Part shown: one piece after another, positions 38,852 to 49,239 of the stretch
How positions within the stretch are numbered: the stretch's first letter is position 1
Layout of the letters: each line of letters opens with the position of its first letter
Source of the DNA: Plotosus lineatus
Taxonomy: Eukaryota > Chordata > Actinopteri > Siluriformes > Plotosidae
Assembly (NCBI GenBank): GCA_024760905.1
Contig: CM045729.1
Span: 46,177,080 to 46,241,079 of the forward strand
Reading direction: 5' to 3'
DNA: 64,000 bases
Program-made: the position numbers and the translations under genes
Notes under the pieces: model-generated
The model's database searches: none
What the model was told of the DNA's origin: nothing
Seen by the model: the letters and a program-made list of their open reading frames with translations, nothing else

Positions 38852-38904
38852 TACAGGGATTCCTCGCTACTTCGCGCTTCAATTCATGCGGCTTCAGCAC
38901 GTTG

Positions 38905-38919
38905 AAGTTTTTTTTAAAT
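38905..38919. repeat. Target-site duplication, left copy (LINE copy 4)
   Basis: 'aagttttttttaaat', identical to 41977-41991. Confidence 0.85.
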
Positions 38920-41900
38920 CTTCTTCTTCTTTTCCTTTCGGCTGTTCCCTTCAGGGGTCGCCACAGCAAATGATCTGCCTCCATCTCTCCCTATCCTCTG
39001 CATCTTCTACTCTTACTCCAACGACCTTCATGTCCGCCTTCACTGCATCCATAAATCTTCTCTTTGGTCTTCCTCTGGGCCTTTTGCCTGGTAGTTCCAA
39101 CCTCAGCATCCTACGACCAATATACTCACTATCCCTCCTCTGTACATGTCCAAACCATCTCAATCTAGCCTCTCTGACTTTGTCTCCAAAACATCTAACA
39201 TGTGCTGTCCCTCTGATGTACTCATTTCTGATCCTATCCATCCTCGTTACTCCCAAAGAGAACCTCAACATTTTCATCTCTGCTACCTCCAACTCTGACT
39301 CCTGTCTTTTCCCCAGGGCCACTGTCTCTAAACCATACAACATTGCTGGCCTCATCACCGTCTTGTACACTTTTCCCTTCATTCTTGCCGATACTCTCCT
39401 ATCACACATCACACCGGACACTTTTCTCCATCCATTCCAACCTGCCTGCACGCGCTTCTTCACCTCTTTTCCACACTCTCCATTGTTCTGGATTGTTGAG
39501 CCTAAGTACTTAAAATCCTCCACCTTCTTTATCTCTGCCCCCTGTAACCTCAAAGTTCCTCTTGGGTCCTTGTCGTTCACACACATGTATTCTGTCTTAC
39601 TAAGACTAACCTTCAATCCCCTCCTTTCCAGGGCATACCTCCACCTCTCTAGATTTTCCTCCACTTGGTCTCTGCTCTCACTACAGATCACTATGTCATC
39701 TGCAAACATCATAGTCCATGGAGATTCTTGTCTAACCTCATCTGTTAGCCTGTCCATCACCATAGCAAACAAGAAGAGGCTGAGAGCTGACCCTTGATGC
39801 AGTCCCACCTCCATCTTGAACTCTTCTGTCACACCGACAGCACACCTCACCACTGTCTTACATCTATCATACATGTCCTGCACCACTCTAACATACTTCT
39901 CTGTCACTCCAGACTTCCTCATACAATACCACAGTTCTTCTCTCGGCACCCTGTCATATGCTTTCTCCAGATCCACAAAGGCACAATGCAGCTCCTTCTG
40001 ACCTTCTCTGTACTTCTCTATTAACATCCTCAAAGCAAACACTGCATCTGTGGTGCTCTTTCTTGGCATGAAACCAAACTGTTGTTCACAAATGCTGACC
40101 TCTGCCCTTAGTCTTGCTTCCACTATTCTTTCCCATAGCTTCATTGTATGGCTCATCAACTTTATCCCTCTGTAGTTGCCACAACTCTGTATATCGCCCT
40201 TGTTCTTAAAAATGGGCACAAGCACACTTCTCCTCCATTCCTGTGGCATCTGCTCACTTTCTAAGACCTTGTTGAATATTCTTGTCAGAAAATCTACTGC
40301 TACCTCCCCTAGACACTTCCATACCTCAACTGGTATGTCATCAGGGCCAACTGCCTTTCCACTCTTCATCCTCTTCAATGCCCTCCTCACTTCTCCCTTA
40401 CTAATCTTTGCTACTTCCTGCTCCTCAACGGTCACCCCTTCTACTCTTTTTTCTCTCTCATTTTCCTCATTCATCAGCTCTTCAAAGTACTCTTTCCATC
40501 TTCCCAGCACACTTCTGTCATCAGTCAATACATTTCCCTCTCTGTCCTTTATCACTCTAACTTGCTGCACGTCTTTCCTATCTCTATTTCTCTGCTGTGC
40601 TAACCTGTATAGATCATTTTCTCCCTCCTTACTGTTCAACCTATCATACAAGTCATCATACGCCCTCTGTTTGGCCTTTGACACTGCTACCTTCGCCTTA
40701 CGCTGTGTCTCCCTGTACTCCTGTTTACTCTCTTCGGTCCTCTCAATGTCCCACTTCTTCTTGGCTAACCTCTTCTTTTGTACACACTCCTGCACTTCCT
40801 CATTCCACCACCAAGTTTCCTTATCTACTTTCCTTCCAGAGGACACACCAAGTACTCTCCTACCGGTCTCCCTGATCACATTGGCTGTGGTTGTCCAGTC
40901 CTCTGGAAGCACTTCCTGACTACCCAAAGCCTGTTTCAACTCCTCCTTGAAGACAACACGACACTCTTCCTTTTTCAGCTTCCACCACTTTGTCTTCTGC
41001 TCTACCTTTGCCTTTTTCACCTTTCTCACCATCAGTGTCATCCTGCACACCACCATCCTATGCTGTTTGGCAACACTCTCACCCACTACTACTTTGCAGT
41101 CACTGACTTCCTTCAAATTTCATCGCCTACACAAGATGTAGTCTACCTGTGTGCTCTTACCTCCGCTTTCATAAGTCACCCTATGCTTCTGTTTCTTCTG
41201 GAAGAAAGTATTCACCACAGCCATTTCCATCCTTTTTGCAAAATCGATCAACATCTGTCCTTCTGTGTTCCTGTCCTGGATACCAAACCTGCCCATCACT
41301 TCCTCGTCCCCTCTGTTGCCTGCACCAACATGTCCATTGAAGTCTGCTCCAATGACCACTCTTTCACCTCTGGGGGTACTCTGCATCACTTCATCTAACT
41401 CACTCCAGAATCTCTCCTTCTCTTCTAGCTTACATCCTGCCTGTGGGGCATAAGCACTAACAACATTGACTATCACGCCTTCAATTTCTAACTTGAGACT
41501 CATCACTCTGTCTGACACTCTTTTCACTTCTAGAACATTCCTGACAAACCCCTCCTTCAAGATGACTCCCACTCCATTTCTCTTCCCATCCACACCATTA
41601 TAAAACAGTTTAAACCCTGCTCCTAAGCTTTTAGCCTTTCTACCTTTCCACCTTGTCTCCTGAACACACAGTATGCCCACCTTCCTCCTCTGCATCATGT
41701 CAGCCAGCTCCCTATCTTTTCCTTGCATAGTTCCAACATTCAAAGTCCCTACTCTCAGTCCGAGGCTCACGCATTTCCTCTTCTCTCTCTGCCTACGGAC
41801 ACGCCTCCCGCCTCTCCTTCTTCGACGTCTTCGACCAACAGTAGTCCAATTTCCATCAGCACCCTGTTGGTTGACAGCACTGATGGCGGTCATTGTTAAC

Positions 41901-41976
41901 CCGGGCCTCGACCGATCCGGTATGAATTCTGTATTGATCATTTGCATTTTTTTTTTTTTTGCAAAAAAAAATTTGC
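38920..41976 (-). mobile_element. RTE-like LINE, copy 4, full length and nearly intact
   Basis: 3,057 nt between identical 15-bp duplications, the same size as copy 2. The 3' end after the stop is only about 30 nt and finishes in AAG repeats ('cgaaaggaaaagaagaag'), like the short 3' ends with simple tails seen in RTE-clade LINEs. The 5' end is A/T-rich ('gcaaattttttttt') and lacks the 5' leader present in copies 2 and 3, so the start here may have been rearranged. It is the youngest-looking copy by reading frame. Confidence 0.9.
38951..41947 (-). pseudogene. LINE endonuclease-reverse transcriptase, one in-frame stop
   Basis: A single frame of 999 codons from ATG (41947) to the stop after CGDP, broken only by TGA at codon 276 (41122-41120). 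N-terminal half: an apurinic-type endonuclease with GTLNVGTMQGK, CVQETRWKG, SAYAPQAGC, GADFNGHVG and VDYILCRR, then QHRMVV where such enzymes usually have SDH. Then a Lys/Arg/Glu-rich linker, and RT with GFMPRKSTTDA, FVDLEKAYDRVP, LHQGSALS and FADD at about codons 748-751. The C-terminal region is Arg-rich (RWFGHVQRRDSEYIG). Such proteins are often misnamed 'craniofacial development protein 2-like'. An upstream Met at 42139 lies in the host element and is not the start. The RTE clade is my inference; Expander/RTE-X relatives are alternatives. Confidence 0.88.
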
Positions 41977-41991
41977 AAGTTTTTTTTAAAT
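41977..41991. repeat. Target-site duplication, right copy (LINE copy 4)
   Basis: 'aagttttttttaaat', after which family C sequence resumes with 'attcatctaatttaaaaat'. Confidence 0.85.
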
Positions 41992-42689
41992 ATTCATCTA
42001 ATTTAAAAATAAGGAAATTAAGGAAGAATAAGGGAAAAGCTAAGGAAAATGCCACAAAAACAAGGCCAATTATGCAAAAAAAAAACAAACAAAAAAAAAA
42101 CCCTAAGCTAACAAAAAACAACCCAAAATCTCCCATCAAAACTACTTACACTGTTGTGAGGCGCGCATCTGTATGTGTGTGTATTTACATTTTATTTACA
42201 TCTTATGCATGATTTTTTTAATGTTTAATTGTTTTTATAAGTATTTATAGCATTGAATATGTATTTATTGATATTATATACACATATACATGTACGTACA
42301 GTATACGTCAGTCGGGGGAGGTGGGGTTGGGTCGGGTGGGGTTGGGGGAGTGATCCAACTTCACGGATTTCAATGGTCGCGTGGGTATCTCGGTCCCAAT
42401 TAACCGTGGAAAGTGAGGGATCCCTGTATATAAAACCTTTGTATTACTGAAACTCTTTTGTACTTTTTCTATAGCAAACTCTGACAGGAATTCCTACAGA
42501 AATTGAGAAAAAGGCTTTATTTTTATGTGTTGGTTTTAACACCTGATCTTTTCTGTAATTATTGTTTTCATGTGAGATCTTGTTCAGCAGGATCTCTACA
42601 TAATCTCAGGTTTATAATCAACTTAGTATTTCAAATGGGTATTTACCGAAAAAAACCAAAAATTCCCATGTCACTGCTTTGGGAAGTTG

Positions 42690-42885
42690 TGACTCCGTGG
42701 TTATGGCTCTGGATTACTGAATAGGTCGGCGGCTCAATACCCAGTACCACCAAGCTACCATTGATGGGCCCTTGAATGAGGCCCTTAACCCTAAACCTGC
42801 TCAGTTATATACATTAGATTCTTTAAAATATAAGACCCTCTGGATAAAGGTGTCTGTCAAATGCCATAAATGTACATGTCAATGC
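42690..42885 (+). mobile_element. SINE of the 'ctctggataaaggtgtctg' tail type
   Basis: Head 'gactccgtggttatggctct' (A-box-like), 'cggctcaatacccag' at the B-box place, and the tail 'ccctctggataaaggtgtct', 'gtcaaatgccataaatgta'. This tail is very common in teleost SINEs. A minus-strand relative lies at 55775. Confidence 0.65.
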
Positions 42886-43658
42886 TTTGCAACAGCCAAA
42901 GGTTCCCCCATGATGGAGTCTTGAGGGCAGGAAAGTTTTCACTTTCTGCTTTTTCTTCTTGTATGTCAAGCTGCATTTTTGTTCTTTTGTAAAAGGGGAA
43001 AAAAAGAATTTCTTTTTAGGGAATGAGTGTTTACAGCTGCTGTAACATAAGATTTAACAAAAAGTAGCTTGACTCAAAAAATTCCTGAACATTACCAATA
43101 GCTAATTGGTTAAATGCATGGTGTGTCATTCCTTTAAAGTATAAATTTGTAAAAAAAAAAAAAAATGAAAACACATTTGGACTGGGCTTTTATTAGAATT
43201 TATTTTTTTATAAGTACATGCGCATATCCATTTTTATTCGTTGAATCATGAGTTGTCACCTGGCATCTCGTGCATTCTGGTTAACCACTGGTAAGCCCCA
43301 AGTCAGAGTAGAATTAGGTATATTTCCAGCTGTGTTCAGCTGCCATCCTCTGCCCAATCTATGCTAATTGGCCTGCTGAGCTTCCCTGTATCATGAGTCA
43401 GGTCACTGCTTAAGCCCATAACCCCCCACAGTCACCGACCACCAGCATAGTAAATGAGCCTTTAACCCTTGGACAGTTCAAACAGAGACCTTAGCATCAC
43501 CCTGCTCTGTATAGCTGTGTCATTTAGATCAGCCCTCACAGCAGTGGGCATCACAGCAACAGATTGAACCAGGTTGAACTATCTGTAGTGGAGAATAAGG
43601 GTCAGTGTAGAGCATGCACTGTACAACAAAATTAGGGTTCTGTTCACAGGAAAAGGAA

Positions 43659-43723
<65 letters not shown>

Positions 43724-44787
43724 ACTTTTTTGTGAACAATTAATAATCACTGTGAGCTATGGGACTATAGAGTTGGGTCGTTTATTTGAGGAAATGAGAA
43801 ATGGCTGTTCCCTTAGTGGATTATCATAGGAGGACTTCAAAGGCCCAAATGCCATGTGGAGTTCAGGAATTCACAGTTGAGGATTTAAGGAATTCAGGAA
43901 GGAGCTGGTATGTAGCAAAAAGGGATTAGTCGTCCTCCTGCTCAGACTGGCAGCCTGCATCCAGTTTCACTGAACATAATCAGGATCTCTCAGACAAGGA
44001 AACCTTTTGACAAAAATAACCAATAATTTTAGCAGCGAGCTACTGAGATTACAGCCCGGAGGATGTTTGTGGTCAGATCGGTGTGCAAAAGATATGAGAG
44101 GTTGATGATATTGAATCTACACAAATCACGCTGAATCCCGGGGTCATTTTTGATCCAACACTTGGAACTCATGGAAACTTCCGTTATTCCACCATTATAA
44201 TAATATCGCACACCTTCCTAACGCTCTCACCGTGGATGGTATTGAAGTCCTTATCCATGCCTTCATTAAGCTCATGATGAATTTACTGCAGGGCTCCTCC
44301 CAGTTTAAACACTTGCTCGTTTATAATACATTCAAAAATTCAGCAGTGCCTCTTTCTTTCCAATACAAGCACCTGCTTTATACTTTTAGGGTTTGTTTAC
44401 TTTATGCCTTATTTATTTAATATTTATTTGCTTTAATGGCTTTGTTCTCATGTAACTACAAGACCGATTACATCCCTACACAGGGAGAGATTTCAGTGTC
44501 ATGGCAGAAATACTTTCCAAAAACCTCCAGGAAATTTATTCTGTCACAGAATTAAAAAACAATCGTAACTCTCACCGTTTCTCTTTGATTTGAGTTTATT
44601 TGCTGCCGGTTTCTTTTTGTACTCTAATATGTCCTTGGTCTTCTTACGGTCTCACATAGCCAGTTGATATGGGAGAACTGTGACAGGGACAGCTGTGGAT
44701 ATTCCTTTGGATCTTGCAGGATGTCTCTCACCAACATATGAGCAGGGGAAGTAGGCATGTATCTGATAAATTTGTGCATCTGTGATT

Positions 44788-44820
<33 letters not shown>

Positions 44821-45307
44821 CAGCGCTCATGTCTACCTGTAGTATCTATGATGTGTATGTGGTAGTTTCTGTTCCATGTGCATTGTTACCTCCACATGAA
44901 TGCATCAAAGATGTCTTCAGATTTGCAGCACATGAATTAATAAGGTACTTAACCCACAGTCATTTTCAATACGGCTGACATACTACTCCTGCGATGTGTG
45001 ACCAAGGCTTTTGTGTAAGGAAGTAGTACTGTTCTACTGTTCGTAGTAATAGATGGTCAGTGGGTGGAGCCTCTGAACCCAGTACTCTGCTGCATTTGGC
45101 TTTCTTCACGAAAGTCCTACATACTGTACAGCGTTAATAAACAATTCCAGACTGACAGGATGTGCATTCATTCAGCTATCTTACATCACCTTACCTCGGA
45201 GTATCAGACCAAAAAAATTTTAAAGAAAAATCCTTTCCTACGTTCGCTTTTAAAACTTTGAGCACCTTCTATGGGCATGGATACTGTAGTTTGGGCTGAA
45301 GGTGGTA
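42886..45307. other. Intron, mostly unique
   Basis: (TA)n at 43661-43718 and an A run at 44791-44820 are the only clear repeats. Confidence 0.55.
43661..43718. repeat. (TA)n microsatellite
   Basis: Uninterrupted TA run. Confidence 0.95.
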
Positions 45308-45310
45308 CAG

Positions 45311-46458
45311 TGATCCCTCACTACTTCGCGCTTCAATTCACGCTGCTTCAGTGCATCGTGTTTTTTTTTTTTTAAACATTCATCAAATTTAAAAATAAGG
45401 AAGTTAAAAAATTTAAGGAAAATGCCACAAAAACAGGGCCAATTATGCAAAAAAAAAAAAAACAACAAAAAAACCCTCAACAAACAAAAAACGACCCAAA
45501 ACCTCCCATCAAAACTAGTTACATTTTTGTGAGGTGCGCGTCTGAGTGCATGCATGCGCATCTGCCCGAATCTGTATGTGTGTATTTATATTTTATTTAC
45601 ATATTATGCATTTTTTTATGTTTAATTGTTACAATAAGTATTTATAGCATTGAATATGTATTTATTGATATTATATACACACATACATGTACGTACAGGG
45701 ATCCCATACTTTCTGAGGTTAATTGGGACCGAGATCCCCACGTGACCATCGTAATCCGTGAAGTAGGATCACCCCCCCACCCTTGACTGGCGTATACATA
45801 CATGTATATGTGTATATAATATCAATAAATACATATCCACTGCTATAAATGCTTATAATAATAATTAAACATTGAAAAAAATAACATAAGATGTAAATAA
45901 AATATACTTACCAACATTCATTTTGCAAACATCCGGAGATACCAACTGTCCAAGGGTGAAAGTGAAAGTGAAATGAAATTGAAGAACAAGTAGAAATAGA
46001 AATGGAATAAAATCTACAGAAAGATAAATCATAAATATAAGTATGAAATATGATTAAACATTATCCAGAAGTACACTTAATACTAGCCTCCTGCAGAGGG
46101 GGGGGGTGTGGCTGCGCAGATTCGCACACACAGATGCAACAATGTACTGTATCAGTTTTGCTGGGAGATTTTGGGTTCTTTTTTGTCTTGTGTTGGTTTA
46201 GGGATTTTTTTTTTTTTTTGCATAATTGGCCTTGTTTTTGTGAAATTTTCCTTAACTTTTCCACCTATTCTTTCTTAATTTCCTAATTTTTTTTAATTCG
46301 ATGAATATTTATTTTTAAAAAAACGCGATGCACTGAAGGCGCATTAATTGAAGCGCGAAGCAGCGAGGGATCCCTGTATACATCAGTAGAGTGGATTGGG
46401 AGGTGATTGTGGGGGGATCTCGGTCCCGATTAACCGCGGAAAGTGAGGGATCCCTGTG
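45311..46458. mobile_element. Family C mosaic (copy 5): two or three joined elements
   Basis: It begins 'cagtgatccctcactacttc' (reverse-oriented end), with 'ccaattatgc'. At 45697 'cagggatcccatac' another end appears, followed by plus-oriented sequence ('accgagatccccacgtgacc', 'gcataattggccttg' at about 46219) ending 'gcagcgagggatccctg' near 46376. A last piece (46380-46458) carries 'ctcggtcccgattaaccgcg' and a further 'agggatccctg'. It looks like elements inserted at each other's ends. Non-coding. Confidence 0.6.
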
Positions 46459-47301
46459 TTATGTTCAAGTGATTGCTGACTTGCCTTAGTATGCATTGGA
46501 ATTACTGTCGAAAACCCATCCATTTGGACCTTTAATACCCACTGTTTCTGACCAATTCTGACTTTCAGCAGAGTGTACTTTCCTCTGTGCTGTTGACTGC
46601 TGCTATATCTCTTATTTTACCCGTTCTCCCTCTTGCTGTATGCTAAAGTAAATGGGGCCACTGTAATGGACAGTAATTCACTTTAATGTCATGCTGTTGA
46701 TTGCAGCACTGCTGAATGTCACAGGAACACTTTGCTCTGCGCTGTGCAAATTCACGCCTAAAGAGAATACCAAGCAGTTACCCGCAAAGAACTTGACATC
46801 TCCTTGCTATGTGACATTATGAACATGGACCTTTCAGTTTTTTAATACTTCAGGTTGAATGTTATGTCACACTTACTCCTGTAGTGTTAGTTAAAGAACA
46901 AACATTTGTTTGTCATACCTCGAGATATGTTTCTCGATTTTATTCATAGAACTAGTCTTGGTTTTGCTGCTTCTATCATTTTTTTTTTTCTTTTCTGAAG
47001 TGTAGGCAGAAGTTGGTGCTTTTGAAATGAAGGCTGCGACTTGTGCAGTGCCGGGCGAGAATGATAGATGATTTGCAGACAGACAGGGGTCGGTAGTGCT
47101 GCAGAGCTGTGGGGATATGCGCTGTGAGGGAGGCTGCATTTAAACCAAGCCTTCTCTGACTGGCAATCATCTCCATGAGGGAAAGAAAGGACCGTCGCTT
47201 TCATCCCATTACACCTTCATCTCAGGCTGCCTGCCCAGCCAGCTGCTACCCCCATACACACACACACACACACATACACACACACACACACATACACACA
47301 C

Positions 47302-47346
<45 letters not shown>

Positions 47347-48150
47347 CACACGCGCAGCACTTTCATAGATATAGTGAGTGCATCTATAGAAAAGAATAGC
47401 TCATGCACAGAAGCACAGAAGGTCACAAACTCTGGAATGGAAATGCACCAGACACTCACCAGCACTATTTACTTATAAGTACCGAGATATCCCTGAAACA
47501 AGTTCTCCCCTAATCTTTATAAACGTCATAGGTCATGATGGATATCCTGAACCAGCTGCATATGTTGGACAGCTTGTTACAGTGAATACATTGGCTCTTC
47601 TCCTATTGCTTTCCTGACATTACTGCAAAGCATGTGGTTGTCTAAGGAAGCCTAACTGATGTCACTGAGCCAAAATCTGAAAAGGAGCTTTTGACCGCAA
47701 TGTTTTTTTTTGCCCATTATCTATTAGTTTGCAAACAAATAAATTTCACTAAATTTACATTGAAATGATTTTATGTTTTGCTCTTGTCTTCGTGAAGGTA
47801 CAACAAGGTGTGAGGGGTCAGATGACCACTCAGTCTGCCTGGGGGTTTCTAAAACACTGCTAACAAAATACCTTTGGTTACACAGGGAAGCGGCAGCTTT
47901 GTGTAGCTACATGCTGTAGCTAAGTCTGGGTTTACACTGGGGCACAATGATTGTGATCTCCATGATTCAAAAGCATGTGGAACTCTGCAATTGATGAGCA
48001 CACTTGGAGCATGATTGGGGTAAAAAAAGAGGCAGAGTGCATCCAAGAGATCAAACTTAAAGGAATCGTGTTTTCAAGTTCATCAAGATCCCCTACGATG
48101 GCACATCAATGGCTGTTACTGTCTGTGAAGCTCGATCGCCTCTACTATAA
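46459..48150. other. Intron, mostly unique
   Basis: Contains only a (CA)n tract at 47252-47355. The minus-strand frames near 46900-47200 have no known domain. Confidence 0.55.
47252..47355. repeat. (CA)n microsatellite with TACA interruptions
   Basis: CA runs broken by 'cata' steps and a short CG-containing end. Confidence 0.95.
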
Positions 48151-48162
48151 TTGTTCTGTCAC

Positions 48163-48528
48163 CTCTTCCTCTTTTCCTTTCGGCTTTTCCCTTCAGGGGT
48201 CGCCACAGCAAACCATCCGCCTCCATCTCACTCTGTCCTCTGTATCTTCTACTCTTACTCCAACTACCTTCATGTCCTCCTTCACCACATCCATGAATCA
48301 TCTCTTTGGTCTTCCTCTAGACCTTCTGCCTGGTAGTTCCAACCTCAGCATCCTATGACCAATTTCTTGAGTATTCTTCCTCTATACATGTCCAAACCAT
48401 CTCAATCTAGCCTCTCTGACTTGGTCTCCAAAACCTCGAACATGTGCTGTCCCTTTGATGTACTCATTCCCGATCCTATCCATCCTCGTTACTCCCAAAG
48501 AGAACCTCAACGTTTTCATCTCTGATTA
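48163..48528 (-). mobile_element. RTE-like LINE, short 3' copy with TSD
   Basis: 366 nt of the 3' end only (Arg-rich C-terminus and 'gacccctgaagggaaaagcc' tail). Duplications 'tgttctgtcacc' at 48151-48162 and 48529-48540 are exact. A normal 5'-truncated insertion with a few substitutions. Confidence 0.85.
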
Positions 48529-48540
48529 TGTTCTGTCACC

Positions 48541-48873
48541 ATTGGTGTCAAATTGTAGCAAAATTTTTGACGGACGAAAATTTTGCTATGATCAGCGAAA
48601 TCATAACCAAGTTCTCTCAAAATCGTCACAAATCCATCAAGTTCCCTCAAAATCGATACGATTTAATTCCATGACCCCCTCACGCTCATTATGATTCTCT
48701 TAAACCACAGCGATCATTGACATCATGCCACATGGATATGCATGTATGCATACATACCAGCTGTCAAAATATCTTTGATTTGGACTGTTTGGACTGGGAT
48801 TAAAAATGTGAAAGCAAGTTTTCACCTTTTCTTGTCCCCCAAGAGGTCAGAGAGGGATTATTTTTGTTGCACC

Positions 48874-48927
<54 letters not shown>

Positions 48928-49239
48928 TGGAATCTTCAGATATCAACTCCTTCTACTTTTTTCTCAGACCTTGCAGACCTGTTGGATTAATTAATGGTGA
49001 TCAGCTGATTTTTTTTTTTTTTTTGAGTTATTTCCCGTGATATAGTCAGCATCACCATGTTCCTAGGTGCTTTCTTTCTGAAATTAACTCCCGCTCTAGC
49101 TAGACTTTCCTCAAACTTGGTAGACATGCTGGAGAAATGCTAAGGATCAGCATACTTTCATTTATTGATGATCTAGTGATTTTTTAGTATATTTTTTAAG
49201 TTACCACTCCTGAGTAAAGAACACTGAAGGCTTCTTTTG
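48541..49239. other. Intron, unique with (CT)n
   Basis: (CT)n at 48874-48922; T run at 49009-49024. Confidence 0.55.
48874..48922. repeat. (CT)n microsatellite
   Basis: Uninterrupted CT run. Confidence 0.95.

Larger units (their letters stand above)
38854..42426 (-). mobile_element. Family C DNA element, copy 4, split by a full LINE
   Basis: It starts 'cagggattcctcgctacttc' and ends 'aaagtgagggatccctg'. TA lies outside each end (38852-38853 and 42427-42428). Removing the LINE and one duplication copy leaves about 501 nt, the size of the native element. Orientation is opposite to copies 1-3 ('ccaattatgc' instead of 'gcataattgg'). A G-rich segment at 42313-42350 replaces the usual sequence near the right end. 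Confidence 0.75.

Noticed and set aside
38951..42139. A host gene of the 'craniofacial development protein 2-like' kind
   Set aside because: Target duplications, multiple copies, and the EN-RT layout show a LINE. The extra N-terminal part from 42139 is family C sequence read through.
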